Positions 55,120-63,851 of a stretch of DNA of 64,000 nucleotides are shown piece by piece. Origin of the DNA: Bifidobacterium reuteri DSM 23975 (GTDB lineage: Bacteria; Actinomycetota; Actinomycetes; Actinomycetales; Bifidobacteriaceae); NCBI RefSeq assembly GCF_000741695.1, contig NZ_JGZK01000017.1, positions 186,001 through 250,000 of the forward strand, given 5' to 3'. Both the position numbers and the translations under genes were made by a program. Positions within the stretch are counted from its first letter, which is position 1. Each line of letters begins with the position of its first letter. The notes beneath the pieces are model-generated. The model had not been told where the DNA came from. It searched no databases and was given only the letters and a program-made list of their open reading frames with translations.

Positions 55120-56499
55120 TTAACGGGATTGGGTCTGTAGCGCCCACCTCCATGCGGGAATGACATGTATGTCTCCGCTGCTGGTATGAATAACGTCGTT
55201 CTCCCGTAGCGTGATGATGATGCCGTTCACGCCGGGCATGCGTTTCATGGTCTCCTCGAGTCCTCGAATTTCACGTACCTTGGTTTTGGGGGTGGTCATA
55301 TCCGCTGTGACTTGGATGGCGGAATACGGCTCGATGCCGAGTGCATCGCCGATGAGGAAATCCACTTTCTCCTGTTTGGCCGTAGGCATGGTCAACGAGG
55401 TGATGGAATCAGTGCGCCTTCCCGCCTGACGTCGGCGCAACTCCAGATAGACGGTGGTCTCCAGACGCTTGCCTACATCCTGTTGGTTCGCGCGTGAGAC
55501 CGCGTATGCCAGACCGGGGTCTTCGGCGTAGATTTTCGGCACAGTGGTTGTATTGGGCTTGAGTGATGTGGTGTATTCGTTGAGTTCATAGCAGAGAAAC
55601 GCCTGCTCCATCAGATCGAGGATGCGCCGGGCCTTGTTCCAATAGAGTCTGTATCCGACTTGTTCCAGCTGTGCGGTGAGTTTGTTGACAGCGAGTTCAC
55701 ATGCGGTGTTGCGTAACACGAACAGTGCGATTTGATTGGCCAGAGCGATTTCCCCACGGCCCAGCTGCTCGGCCACGTCTCTGGCAACAACGTCACGCAT
55801 ATAGCTTTGTAACATATCAATACGTCCGGCATTGGGCAGCGTTTGCACGCCTGGGAAGCCGCCTTCTATGAGATAACGGTCGAATGCCGACTCCATGGCC
55901 GTGACGGTTTGTGCAGAGAAGGCGTTGTCGCTGCCGCTTGGTGCGTCGAGTCCGTGGAAATCGCAGTATTCGCGGAATGAGAGGGGCAGTACTTCATGCG
56001 AGTACGATCGTCCGCGGAATTGTGTGGCGATTTGTTCGCTGGACAGTTTGGATGACGAGCCGGTGATGACTAAGGTGACTCGTTCGTGCTCGGCAAGTCG
56101 CTGGCAACATCCCTGCCAGTGTTCGGTTTCCTGCACTTCGTCAAGGAACAGGAACGCGCCTTGTTCGCGTGCGGTTGGGCATTGCCTCCAATATTCCGTA
56201 ACCACTTGATTGAGCGCATCGGGCGGCATGGGCTGGAGTCGTTCGTCGGCGAAGTTGAAATAGAGGATGCGTTCACGTGTTGTTCCTGCGTCCATTAGGT
56301 CATTGATGAGTTGGAAGAGGTGAAATGTTTTGCCGCTACGGCGCATTCCGGTGAGGATATGCACGAGATTGAACATCGCGGGTTCGGGTAATTCGTCGAT
56401 AACCGGATGCCTTTTGATGGGGCGTGGAAAACGGTATTCCAATGCTTCGCGCACGAGCGCGGGATAGTCAGGTGCGGAGTAATGTACGGTTGCAGCCAT
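55120..56499 (-). CDS. AAA-family ATPase with DUF4143-type C-terminus
   Basis: About 459 residues. Walker A GMRRSGKT at ~51-58 (a GxRRxGKT variant), Walker B AFLFLDEVQE at ~115, and sensor ITGSSSKLSS at ~145 show the ATPase. The C-terminal ~250 residues match DUF4143 (YRLYWNKARRILDLMEQAFLCYELNE, then a REase-like VDFLIGD). Such proteins are widespread, often in multiple copies, and have no settled function; some are linked to toxin or mobile contexts. AAAGG precedes the ATG. Two identical palindromes lie 30-83 bp upstream. Confidence 0.85.
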   Translation of the reverse strand: MAATVHYSAPDYPALVREALEYRFPRPIKRHPVIDELPEPAMFNLVHILTGMRRSGKTFHLFQLINDLMDAGTTRERILYFNFADERLQPMPPDALNQVVTEYWRQCPTAREQGAFLFLDEVQETEHWQGCCQRLAEHERVTLVITGSSSKLSSEQIATQFRGRSYSHEVLPLSFREYCDFHGLDAPSGSDNAFSAQTVTAMESAFDRYLIEGGFPGVQTLPNAGRIDMLQSYMRDVVARDVAEQLGRGEIALANQIALFVLRNTACELAVNKLTAQLEQVGYRLYWNKARRILDLMEQAFLCYELNEYTTSLKPNTTTVPKIYAEDPGLAYAVSRANQQDVGKRLETTVYLELRRRQAGRRTDSITSLTMPTAKQEKVDFLIGDALGIEPYSAIQVTADMTTPKTKVREIRGLEETMKRMPGVNGIIITLRENDVIHTSSGDIHVIPAWRWALQTQSR

Positions 56500-56528
56500 G
56501 ATGCCGGACCTTTCCACCAGTGCACAGG

Positions 56529-56582
56529 CTTCATAAATGATTTATGAAGATGATATCATAATTTCATAAATGATTTATGAAG
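56529..56582 (-). promoter_or_regulatory. Two identical palindromes upstream of the ATPase gene
   Basis: The 19-bp perfect palindrome TTCATAAATGATTTATGAA occurs at 56530-56548 and 56563-56581, 33 bp apart, in an AT-rich stretch. In the spacer the minus strand reads TATGAT, a good -10. Two copies on one helix face three turns apart fit a dimeric repressor operator overlapping the promoter. Confidence 0.65.
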
Positions 56583-56880
56583 TTAGCTCTTCTTTGCTGT
56601 GTTGCGCGATTGGCGATTGCGACCGGCGGGTGTTAGCGGGCGGGCTTGGTCTCTCCAGGGTCTGACAAAACCGGTCAACGCTACGGTTCGTTCGTGGACG
56701 TATCGACAGCCATAGTTGTCTGAAAACAGGTAGATCGAGGCAACGTACTTTCATATTGTTTGGCGGTGGGGATAAGGGGGTGATGACGGTCAGCGCCCAA
56801 CGGCTCGCTGTTATGCGTCACATCGGCGCGAACTGTAGTGTTACCTGCTTTCCGTGAGCGAAATCACCCGGGCTGTGGGC
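56583..56880. other. Intergenic region before the leader RNA
   Basis: About 300 bp without a credible gene on either strand. It should hold the promoter of the downstream 5.2-kb gene; no clear -35/-10 pair stands out. Confidence 0.35.
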
Positions 56881-56886
56881 CAGTTG

Positions 56887-56952
56887 GGCAGGTGGTCAGA
56901 CTAAGCTGACCCGAAGAAGTAGCCGGGCGAAGCCGTCCGCAGTGCACCTGCC
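56887..56952 (+). promoter_or_regulatory. Candidate structured leader (multi-branched RNA)
   Basis: GGCAGGTG (56887-56894) pairs exactly with CACCTGCC (56945-56952). Inside are a hairpin GTCAG/CTGAC (56895-56910) and CCCG/CGGG (56910-56927). A closed stem with inner arms 70 nt before the ATG looks like a riboswitch or attenuator. On the minus strand AGTCTGACCACCTGCC resembles a B12-box, but the rest of that riboswitch is not seen. The ligand is unknown. Confidence 0.35.
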
Positions 56953-57022
56953 AGCCGTCCCGTGGCGGTTCCATGGTGCCCTGTGGGGAGGGTGATTCCG
57001 GAGGACCAACGTAAGAGGAAAC

Positions 57023-60000
57023 ATGGTTGATACCGTATCGAACGCGACCGCAGGCGCAGCATCGGCGCCTGCGACGAACGCATCGAAGGGCGCCAAGCCG
57101 CTGCGTTTAGGATTGGATATCGGCTCCACCACCGTCAAGGCCGTGGTGCTCGACCAATCCGATTCTCTGAGCGAGACCCTGTTCTCCGATTACCGGCGAC
57201 ATCATGCCAACGTGCGCGCCACCGTGGCGGGTCTTCTGGTGGACATCCACAAGAAGCTCGAGGAGCTCGGCCGTGGCGACGAGCCGATTCGCCTCGCCAT
57301 CACCGGCTCCGGAGGCCTCGCGCTCGCCGACAACATGCACGTGCCGTTCATCCAGGAGGTCATCGCCGAAACCGAGGCAATCGACAAAGAGTACCCTCAA
57401 GCGGACGTCATCATCGAGCTCGGTGGCGAGGACGCCAAGATCACGTACCTGAAGCCCACTCCCGAGCAGCGTATGAACGGCTCGTGCGCGGGCGGCACCG
57501 GCGCGTTCATCGACCAGATGTCTACCCTGCTCGACACCGACGCGGCCGGCCTCAACGAGATGGCCAAGAGCTACGAGAACCTGTATCCGATCGCATCCCG
57601 TTGTGGCGTGTTCGCCAAAACCGATCTCCAGCCGCTCATCAACGACGGTGCCGCCAAGCCCGACCTCGCCGCCTCCATCTTCACCGCCGTGGCCACGCAG
57701 ACCATCGCCGGCCTCGCCTCCGGACGCCCGATTCACGGCACCGTGATCTTCCTCGGCGGCCCGCTGTTCTTCATGTCCGAGCTCCGCGCGGCATTCCAGC
57801 GTGCGCTCGAAGGCAAGGTGGACGAGTTCATCGTGCCCACCAACGCCCACCTGTATGTGGCATATGGCGCGGCACTCCAGGCCGATACCGACTCCGACGA
57901 TGAAGGCCATCATTTCGAGGCACATTCCTGCGCGGATATCCTCGAACGTCTTGAAGACCTGAAGAACCTGCCGTCCAATACGCCCACGATGCCGCCGCTG
58001 TTCCCCACCGAGGCCGACCGTGAGGCGTTCAACCAGCGCCATCACCGCGAGCACATCCACATCGGCACGCTCGAAGGCGCGCACGGCCCCCACTTCCTCG
58101 GTATCGACGCCGGATCGACCACCATCAAGGCCACGCTCGTCAACGACGATCGCGAAATCGTATGGTCGAGCTACGCCAACAACGAGGGCAGCCCGCTGAC
58201 GGCCGCCATCAACATCGTCAAGCAGATCCAGTCCGAACTGCCTAAGGAAGCTTGGATCGCACGCTCCTGCGCCACCGGCTACGGCGAGGGGCTGATCACC
58301 ACAGGCCTTCATCTGGACGAGGGCGTGGTCGAGACCATGGCCCACTACCGCGGTGCCGAAATGGTGAGCCCCGGCGTCACCGCCGTCATCGACATCGGCG
58401 GCCAGGACATGAAATACCTGGCCATCACCGACGGCGTCATCGACTCGATCGCCGTCAACGAGGCCTGCTCGTCCGGCTGCGGTTCGTTCCTGCAGACCTT
58501 CGCCATGTCCATGGGCCTGACCATCCAGGAGTTCACGCAGAAGGCGCTCGCCTCCACGCATCCGGTGGACCTGGGCTCCCGTTGCACCGTGTTCATGAAC
58601 TCCTCCGTCAAACAGGCGCAGAAGGAAGGCGCCTCCATCGAGGACATCGCCGCCGGCCTGTGCTACTCCGTGGTGCGCAACGCGCTGTACAAGGTCATCA
58701 AGCTGCGTGACTCCGGCGAGCTTGGAGATACCGTCGTGGTCCAGGGCGGTACGTTCCTCAACGACGCCGTGCTGCGCGCATTCGAGCTGCTCACCGAACG
58801 CGAGGTCACCCGTCCGAACATCGCAGGCCTCATGGGCGCATACGGTGCGGCACTGACCGCCCGCATGCACTACCAGGACGTAGCGGACGACAATCACGAT
58901 CATGTTCTGGCCGACGGCACCTCCGCCGAAGCCTCAGAAGCCGCGGAAAGTACCGACATGGCCGGCGTGGACACGACCAATGCGGCCGCGGTCGCCGAAG
59001 GCCACGACAACGAGGTGGTCATCGACGGCGTGCACCATACAGTCAGCTCCATCCTGACCGGCGACGCGCTCGACAACATGTCCATGACCACCGAGCGTGA
59101 CGTATGCAAGCTGTGCCAGAACCATTGCAAACTCACCATCACCACGTTCTCCGATGGTTCGCGCTTCGTGACGGGCAACCGATGCGAACGAGGCGGCGAC
59201 GCCAAGAAGAAGCGCTCCGACCGTCCGAACCTCTACGACTACAAGTACAAGCGTTGCTTCGCCTACCGCAGGCTCACCGACAAGAAGGCCACCCGTGGCG
59301 AGATAGGCATCCCGCGCGCGCTCAACATGTACGAGAACTACCCGTTCTGGTTCACGCTGCTCACCTCACTCGGCTTCAAGGTGATGATCTCCGGCCGCAG
59401 CTCCCATGAACTGTTCGAGACGGGCATCGAATCCATCGCCTCCGAGAACATCTGCTACCCTGCCAAGCTCGTGCACGGCCACATCAAGTGGCTGCTCAAC
59501 AAGGGCATCAAGACCATCTTCTACCCGTGCGTCTCGTACGAGGAGAATCTTGTACCCAACACGGACAACCACTACAATTGCCCGGTCGTGGCCAACTACC
59601 CGCTCGTGGTCGGCGCGAACATGCCCGAACTGCGCGACCCGGACGTGCGCTACATGCACCCGTACTTCAACCTCGCCAACCACGAGCTCATGGTCGACCG
59701 CATCGTCGAGGAGTTCGCCTGGGCCAATGTGACCCGCGAGGAGGCCGAGACCGCCGTCAAGGCAGCCTACGCCGAGGACAAGGTCTTCAAGCATGACGTG
59801 CAGCAGGAGGGTCTCGCCGCGCTCGCCTACATGAAGGAGCACGGTTGCCGCGGCATCGTGCTCGCCGGCCGCCCCTACCACATCGACCCCGAAATCAACC
59901 ACGGCATCCCCGAGACCATCTGCTCGCTCGGCATGGTGGTGCTGTCCGAGGATTCCATCTGCGAACTGCAGCCGGGGGAGAAGCTCAACCTCACCGAATT

Positions 60001-62203
60001 CCTGGCCGAAGGCGAGAAGGACCCACGCTCCAAGAACGCCGCCGGATTCCGGCACGTTGGCGACCGCACGGTCACCAGGATGCCGTTGCGCGTGACCAAC
60101 CAGTGGGCCTACCATTCCCGCCTGTACGCGGCGGCGCACTTCGTGGCCTCCTATCCGGGACTCGAGCTCGTGCAGCTCAACTCCTTCGGCTGCGGTCTCG
60201 ACGCCATCACCACCGACCAGGTCGCCGAGATCCTCGCCGACAAGGCCGACGTGTACACGCTGCTCAAGATCGACGAGGTCTCCAACCTTGGCGCGGCGAA
60301 GATCCGTCTGCGCTCGCTCAAGGCCGCCGTCGAGGAGCGCGAGGCCAACAAGGCTCGCGAGGAGGCCAAGGCCAAGGCTCAGGTTCGGGCTCAGGCTCAG
60401 GTGGCGGGCGGTACCGAATCCGCTGAAGATCAGGCCGTGGCGCAGGCTCGTGAGGCGGCCAAGGCCAAGGCCGAAGCCGATTTGGCCGCGGCAAAGGCGG
60501 CGCTCGCCCAAGCACAGGCCGCAGTGGAGGCCGCGGAAGCCAAAGTCAAAGCCGAACAGTCCCAGTCGACGAGTGGCGGACAGAACGGACAGAACGATGG
60601 CCAGCCGATTGGACCCAAGCCGATGGGCTTCCGCAAGACCGGTTCCAAGGCACCCACTGCCGGTCGGCAGGTGCTGCTCGATACCACCATGGCCGCCAAC
60701 CCGAAGCTCACCAAGGCCATGCGAGAGGCCTCCAAGAAGGCCGCCCAGCGCGATATCGCGGCTGCGGCGAACAATCGCAATGTGCTTGCCGGCTCGAACG
60801 GCACCGTTGACCAGCCGGCAGCCAAGAACGGCAAGTCCAAGAAGTCGGCGCACAACAACGCCACGATGAGCCGTTATGCCCACCGTCAGAAGTTCCTCAA
60901 GAACATGAAGAAGGACTACACCATCGTGGCCCCGCAGATGAGTCCTATTCATCTGTCACTGGTCGAGGCGGTCATACGCTCCGGCGGCTACAAGTTCGAC
61001 GTGCTCAAGCATGCAAGCCGAAGCGATGTGGAGACCGGCCTCAAATATGTGAACAATGATGCCTGCTATCCGGCCATCATGGTCATCGGCCAGCTCATCG
61101 ACGCGATCCTTGAAGGCAAGTACGACCCGGACCATGTGGCGCTTGCCATCACCCAGACCGGCGGCATGTGCCGTGCCACCAACTACTTCGGACTCATCCG
61201 CAAGGCCCTAATCGACGCGGGATACCCGCAGATTCCGATCATCGCCATCTCCACGCAGGGACTCGAGGACAATCCGGGCTTCAAGGCCACCGTGCCGATG
61301 CTGCATCGCGCCGTCAAGGCGCTGATCCTCGGCGACCTGCTCATGAAGTGCCTGTACCGCGTGCGCCCGTACGAGGTGGAGAAGGGTTCGGCCGACAAGC
61401 TCTATGAGCAGTGGGATGTGATCGTGCGCGAGACCCTCGAACATCACGGGTATTCCAAGACGGCGGCCAAGACCCCATGGCTCAAGAAGGGTTGGCTGCC
61501 GTACGGCACGCTCGCCAAGGAGATCGTGAAGTCCTTTGACGCCCTGCCGCTGAAGAACATCCCGCGCAAGGTGCGTGTCGGCGTGGTGGGTGAGATTCTG
61601 GTCAAGTACCAGCCGGACGCGAACAACCATGTGGTCGACGTCATCGAATCGCAGGACTGCGAGGCAGTGGTGCCCGGCATCATGGAGTTCATGACCACCA
61701 AGCCGTACATCACCGACTGGAACGAGCACAACCTCGGCATGGGCGGCAACCAGTTCGCCTACGCCGTCATGCGTTGGGGTCTCGATCGGTACTTCGCGCC
61801 GATCAACGCGGCTTTGGACCTTTCGCACGGCAAGTTCCGCCGCGACGAGCCGATGCCCGAGCTCGTCAAGAAGGCGGCCGAGGTCACGTCCATCGGCGTG
61901 CAGGCCGGCGAAGGCTGGCTGCTCACGGCCGAAATCCTCGAGCTCATCGAACAGGGATGCCCGAACGTGATCTGCGCGCAGCCGTTCGCCTGCCTGCCCA
62001 ACCACGTGACCGGCCGCGGCATGTTCGGCAAGATTCGCCGCCTGCACCCGGAAGCCAACATCGTCTCCATCGACTACGATCCTGGCGCATCCGAGGCCAA
62101 TCAGCTCAACCGCATCAAGCTTATGATCGCGGCGGCCAAAAAGGCCCATAACGCCAAGTTCTCCGATGCCGGTGAACCGCAGGGGTTCACCGCGGCGGAC
62201 TGA
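57023..62203 (+). CDS. 2-hydroxyacyl-CoA dehydratase activase/dehydratase fusion protein
   Basis: 1726 residues. Two ASKHA ATPase domains of the BadF/BcrA/HgdC type are in tandem: LRLGLDIGSTTVKAVVLD (~28) with GGEDAKITYL and NGSCAGGTGAF, then LGIDAGSTTIKATLV (~357) with DIGGQDMKYL and NEACSSGCGSF. A cysteine cluster CKLCQNHCKLT is at ~692 and begins a CoA-activase-associated domain (~690-1120). An Ala/Lys/Glu-rich coiled coil (~1100-1190) links to a 2-hydroxyglutaryl-CoA-dehydratase D-like domain (~1290-1700, NDACYPAIMV, TQTGGMCRATNY, VICAQPFACLP). Homologues are common in anaerobes, but the reaction is undefined. AGAGGA precedes the ATG. Confidence 0.88.
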   Translation: MVDTVSNATAGAASAPATNASKGAKPLRLGLDIGSTTVKAVVLDQSDSLSETLFSDYRRHHANVRATVAGLLVDIHKKLEELGRGDEPIRLAITGSGGLALADNMHVPFIQEVIAETEAIDKEYPQADVIIELGGEDAKITYLKPTPEQRMNGSCAGGTGAFIDQMSTLLDTDAAGLNEMAKSYENLYPIASRCGVFAKTDLQPLINDGAAKPDLAASIFTAVATQTIAGLASGRPIHGTVIFLGGPLFFMSELRAAFQRALEGKVDEFIVPTNAHLYVAYGAALQADTDSDDEGHHFEAHSCADILERLEDLKNLPSNTPTMPPLFPTEADREAFNQRHHREHIHIGTLEGAHGPHFLGIDAGSTTIKATLVNDDREIVWSSYANNEGSPLTAAINIVKQIQSELPKEAWIARSCATGYGEGLITTGLHLDEGVVETMAHYRGAEMVSPGVTAVIDIGGQDMKYLAITDGVIDSIAVNEACSSGCGSFLQTFAMSMGLTIQEFTQKALASTHPVDLGSRCTVFMNSSVKQAQKEGASIEDIAAGLCYSVVRNALYKVIKLRDSGELGDTVVVQGGTFLNDAVLRAFELLTEREVTRPNIAGLMGAYGAALTARMHYQDVADDNHDHVLADGTSAEASEAAESTDMAGVDTTNAAAVAEGHDNEVVIDGVHHTVSSILTGDALDNMSMTTERDVCKLCQNHCKLTITTFSDGSRFVTGNRCERGGDAKKKRSDRPNLYDYKYKRCFAYRRLTDKKATRGEIGIPRALNMYENYPFWFTLLTSLGFKVMISGRSSHELFETGIESIASENICYPAKLVHGHIKWLLNKGIKTIFYPCVSYEENLVPNTDNHYNCPVVANYPLVVGANMPELRDPDVRYMHPYFNLANHELMVDRIVEEFAWANVTREEAETAVKAAYAEDKVFKHDVQQEGLAALAYMKEHGCRGIVLAGRPYHIDPEINHGIPETICSLGMVVLSEDSICELQPGEKLNLTEFLAEGEKDPRSKNAAGFRHVGDRTVTRMPLRVTNQWAYHSRLYAAAHFVASYPGLELVQLNSFGCGLDAITTDQVAEILADKADVYTLLKIDEVSNLGAAKIRLRSLKAAVEEREANKAREEAKAKAQVRAQAQVAGGTESAEDQAVAQAREAAKAKAEADLAAAKAALAQAQAAVEAAEAKVKAEQSQSTSGGQNGQNDGQPIGPKPMGFRKTGSKAPTAGRQVLLDTTMAANPKLTKAMREASKKAAQRDIAAAANNRNVLAGSNGTVDQPAAKNGKSKKSAHNNATMSRYAHRQKFLKNMKKDYTIVAPQMSPIHLSLVEAVIRSGGYKFDVLKHASRSDVETGLKYVNNDACYPAIMVIGQLIDAILEGKYDPDHVALAITQTGGMCRATNYFGLIRKALIDAGYPQIPIIAISTQGLEDNPGFKATVPMLHRAVKALILGDLLMKCLYRVRPYEVEKGSADKLYEQWDVIVRETLEHHGYSKTAAKTPWLKKGWLPYGTLAKEIVKSFDALPLKNIPRKVRVGVVGEILVKYQPDANNHVVDVIESQDCEAVVPGIMEFMTTKPYITDWNEHNLGMGGNQFAYAVMRWGLDRYFAPINAALDLSHGKFRRDEPMPELVKKAAEVTSIGVQAGEGWLLTAEILELIEQGCPNVICAQPFACLPNHVTGRGMFGKIRRLHPEANIVSIDYDPGASEANQLNRIKLMIAAAKKAHNAKFSDAGEPQGFTAAD

Positions 62204-62231
62204 TTCGCTTCATAACAGGTAATGCCGTAAC

Positions 62232-62269
62232 GCCCGCTATCGGTTTTTCGTATAGCCGATGGCGGGCAT
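62232..62269 (+). terminator. Terminator after the activase fusion
   Basis: GCCCGCTATCGG pairs with CCGATGGCGGGC (one mismatch) around a loop containing TTTTT. It lies 29 nt after the stop. Confidence 0.75.
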
Positions 62270-62309
62270 TCGGGCGCGGCTCCAAGCATGCTCGCATACC
62301 ATACCAATC

Positions 62310-63587
62310 ATGGTTACTCCCAGAATTAGTTATGCGCATTTGCTCGCCAAGCCGAACCCCAAGCATGTCGACAGCCTGCTGAAGTTCTTCGAAAGCGGCC
62401 GTTCCCAGCGTGGCACTGGCGGCTTTGGCGTCGAGATAGAGCATCTTCCGGTGCATAACAGCGACGATACCGCCGTGACCTATTACGAGACGAATGGCAT
62501 CGAGGCCCTGCTCAAACGCCTTGCCCCGTATTACGACGAGGAGAAGGAGTACTGGGAGAACGGCCACTTGGTAGGCCTGTCCCGTCCCGGAGTGGCTGTT
62601 TCTCTTGAACCGGGCGGTCAGGTTGAGACCTCCATCGGCATTCTGAAGAAGCCCAGCGACCTGAATGCCCTGTACTCGAAGTTCCGCCGCGAGGTCGATC
62701 CGATTCTTAAGGATTTGGATTTCCGTCTGGTCAACTATGGATATCAGCCGAAGTCCAGCTTCGCGGATGTGCCGGTGAACCCCAAGGATCGCTATGACGC
62801 GATGACCGACTATCTCGGCCGCGTCGGTCAGTTCGGCCCGTGCATGATGCGCTGCTCCGCCTCCACACAGGTCAGCATCGATTACGTGGACGAGCACGAC
62901 GCCATCGAGAAGATGCGTCTGGGCACGGTGGTCGGTCCGATTCTGGCATACTTCTTCCGCAACACCCCGTATTTCGAAGGCGAGACGAATCCGTGGCCGC
63001 TGCTGCGCCAGCGCATGTGGGATTATCTCGACTTCCAGCGCACCAATGTGATTCCCGGTCTGTTCGACCCGAGGTTCGGTTGGGAGGATTACGCCGTGGA
63101 TGTGCTCTCCACGCCGCTCATGTTCGCCGACCTGACCCACACCCCTGAGGCTGTGGCTTCCGGCGCGAGCCCCAAGGAACTGCATCGTCCGGCATTCCGT
63201 GAGAACGCGGGGGATGTGTACCCGGACCGCGAGCTCAATCCGTACGAGATCAACCACATCATCTCCACGCATTTCAACGATGTCCGTCTGAAGAACTTCG
63301 TGGAGCTGCGCCACTGGGATTCGCTGCCCATCGAGCGTGCGGAACGGCTGACCGAGATCGTGGCCTCCCTGTTCTATGTGCCCGAGAATCGTGAACGTCT
63401 GGAAAGCTACTTCGACGGCATCACCGAAGAGGAGGTCTTCGAGGCCAAGGCCAACATCCAGGCCCACGGCCGTCAGGCATCCCCGTACGGTCAGCCGCTG
63501 GAATTCTGGAAGGAGTTCCTAGGCCTCGAGGGTCTGCTCTCCGACATTCCCGGCGACCCGAAGCATCCCGACGTGTTCCAGGAGTAA
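62310..63587 (+). CDS. Glutamate-cysteine ligase family protein (GCS2-like)
   Basis: 425 residues. GFGVEIEHLPVH at ~39 and VSLEPGGQVETSIG at ~108 carry the glutamate- and metal-binding residues of the ATP-grasp-like GCS2/EgtA family, and ASTQVSIDY, then FVELRHWDSLP, are later conserved parts. The reaction is probably gamma-glutamyl ligation. Bifidobacteria are not known to make glutathione by the usual route, so the product is uncertain. No Shine-Dalgarno precedes ATG 62310, and TACCAT is close upstream, so a leaderless mRNA is possible. Upstream in-frame 17 residues overlap the previous terminator and are rejected. Confidence 0.85.
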   Translation: MVTPRISYAHLLAKPNPKHVDSLLKFFESGRSQRGTGGFGVEIEHLPVHNSDDTAVTYYETNGIEALLKRLAPYYDEEKEYWENGHLVGLSRPGVAVSLEPGGQVETSIGILKKPSDLNALYSKFRREVDPILKDLDFRLVNYGYQPKSSFADVPVNPKDRYDAMTDYLGRVGQFGPCMMRCSASTQVSIDYVDEHDAIEKMRLGTVVGPILAYFFRNTPYFEGETNPWPLLRQRMWDYLDFQRTNVIPGLFDPRFGWEDYAVDVLSTPLMFADLTHTPEAVASGASPKELHRPAFRENAGDVYPDRELNPYEINHIISTHFNDVRLKNFVELRHWDSLPIERAERLTEIVASLFYVPENRERLESYFDGITEEEVFEAKANIQAHGRQASPYGQPLEFWKEFLGLEGLLSDIPGDPKHPDVFQE

Positions 63588-63609
63588 CCCGAGTCGTCTT
63601 GAAACCGTC

Positions 63610-63655
63610 AGATGGTGCGGCGGCCCTTGTGAGAGGGCGCCGCACCATCTTTTTT
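63610..63655 (+). terminator. Terminator after the GCS2-like gene
   Basis: AGATGGTGCGGCG and its exact complement, with an inner GCCCTTGTGAGAGGGC hairpin, end in TTTTTT. It is the strongest intrinsic terminator in the window. Confidence 0.93.
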
Positions 63656-63817
63656 GCCTTCCGGCGTGTGGACCGGAAGATCGGAATGCCGGAGGGCTTG
63701 CGTGTGCTTCGCGCCATAGCGGTGGCGTGTGTAGCGCGCATGGATTGGACTGGCATGTTTGGCCTTGGCTTTGGGCTTGATGCAAAGACTGATATCGTCA
63801 TTGTCCTTCACTTGCCG

Positions 63818-63843
63818 GTATATCGAGTGCATATTCGATATAC
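63818..63843 (+). promoter_or_regulatory. Palindromic operator before the TetR gene
   Basis: GTATATCGA (63818-63826) and TCGATATAC (63835-63843) form a perfect 9-bp dyad with an 8-bp centre. TATACT at 63839 could be the -10, ending about 7 nt before the ATG, so the mRNA would be leaderless and the TetR product probably represses itself. Confidence 0.6.
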
Positions 63844-63851
63844 TGGCTTTC

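Noticed and set aside
56881..56952. Minus-strand cobalamin riboswitch
   Set aside because: Only the end box AGTCTGACCACCTGCC matches; the other conserved parts are missing and the minus-strand gene downstream has its own promoter region. Kept only as a note in the leader finding.
57107..58903. 598-codon minus-strand frame over the activase fusion
   Set aside because: Shadow of the plus-strand ATPase domains; no recognisable domain.
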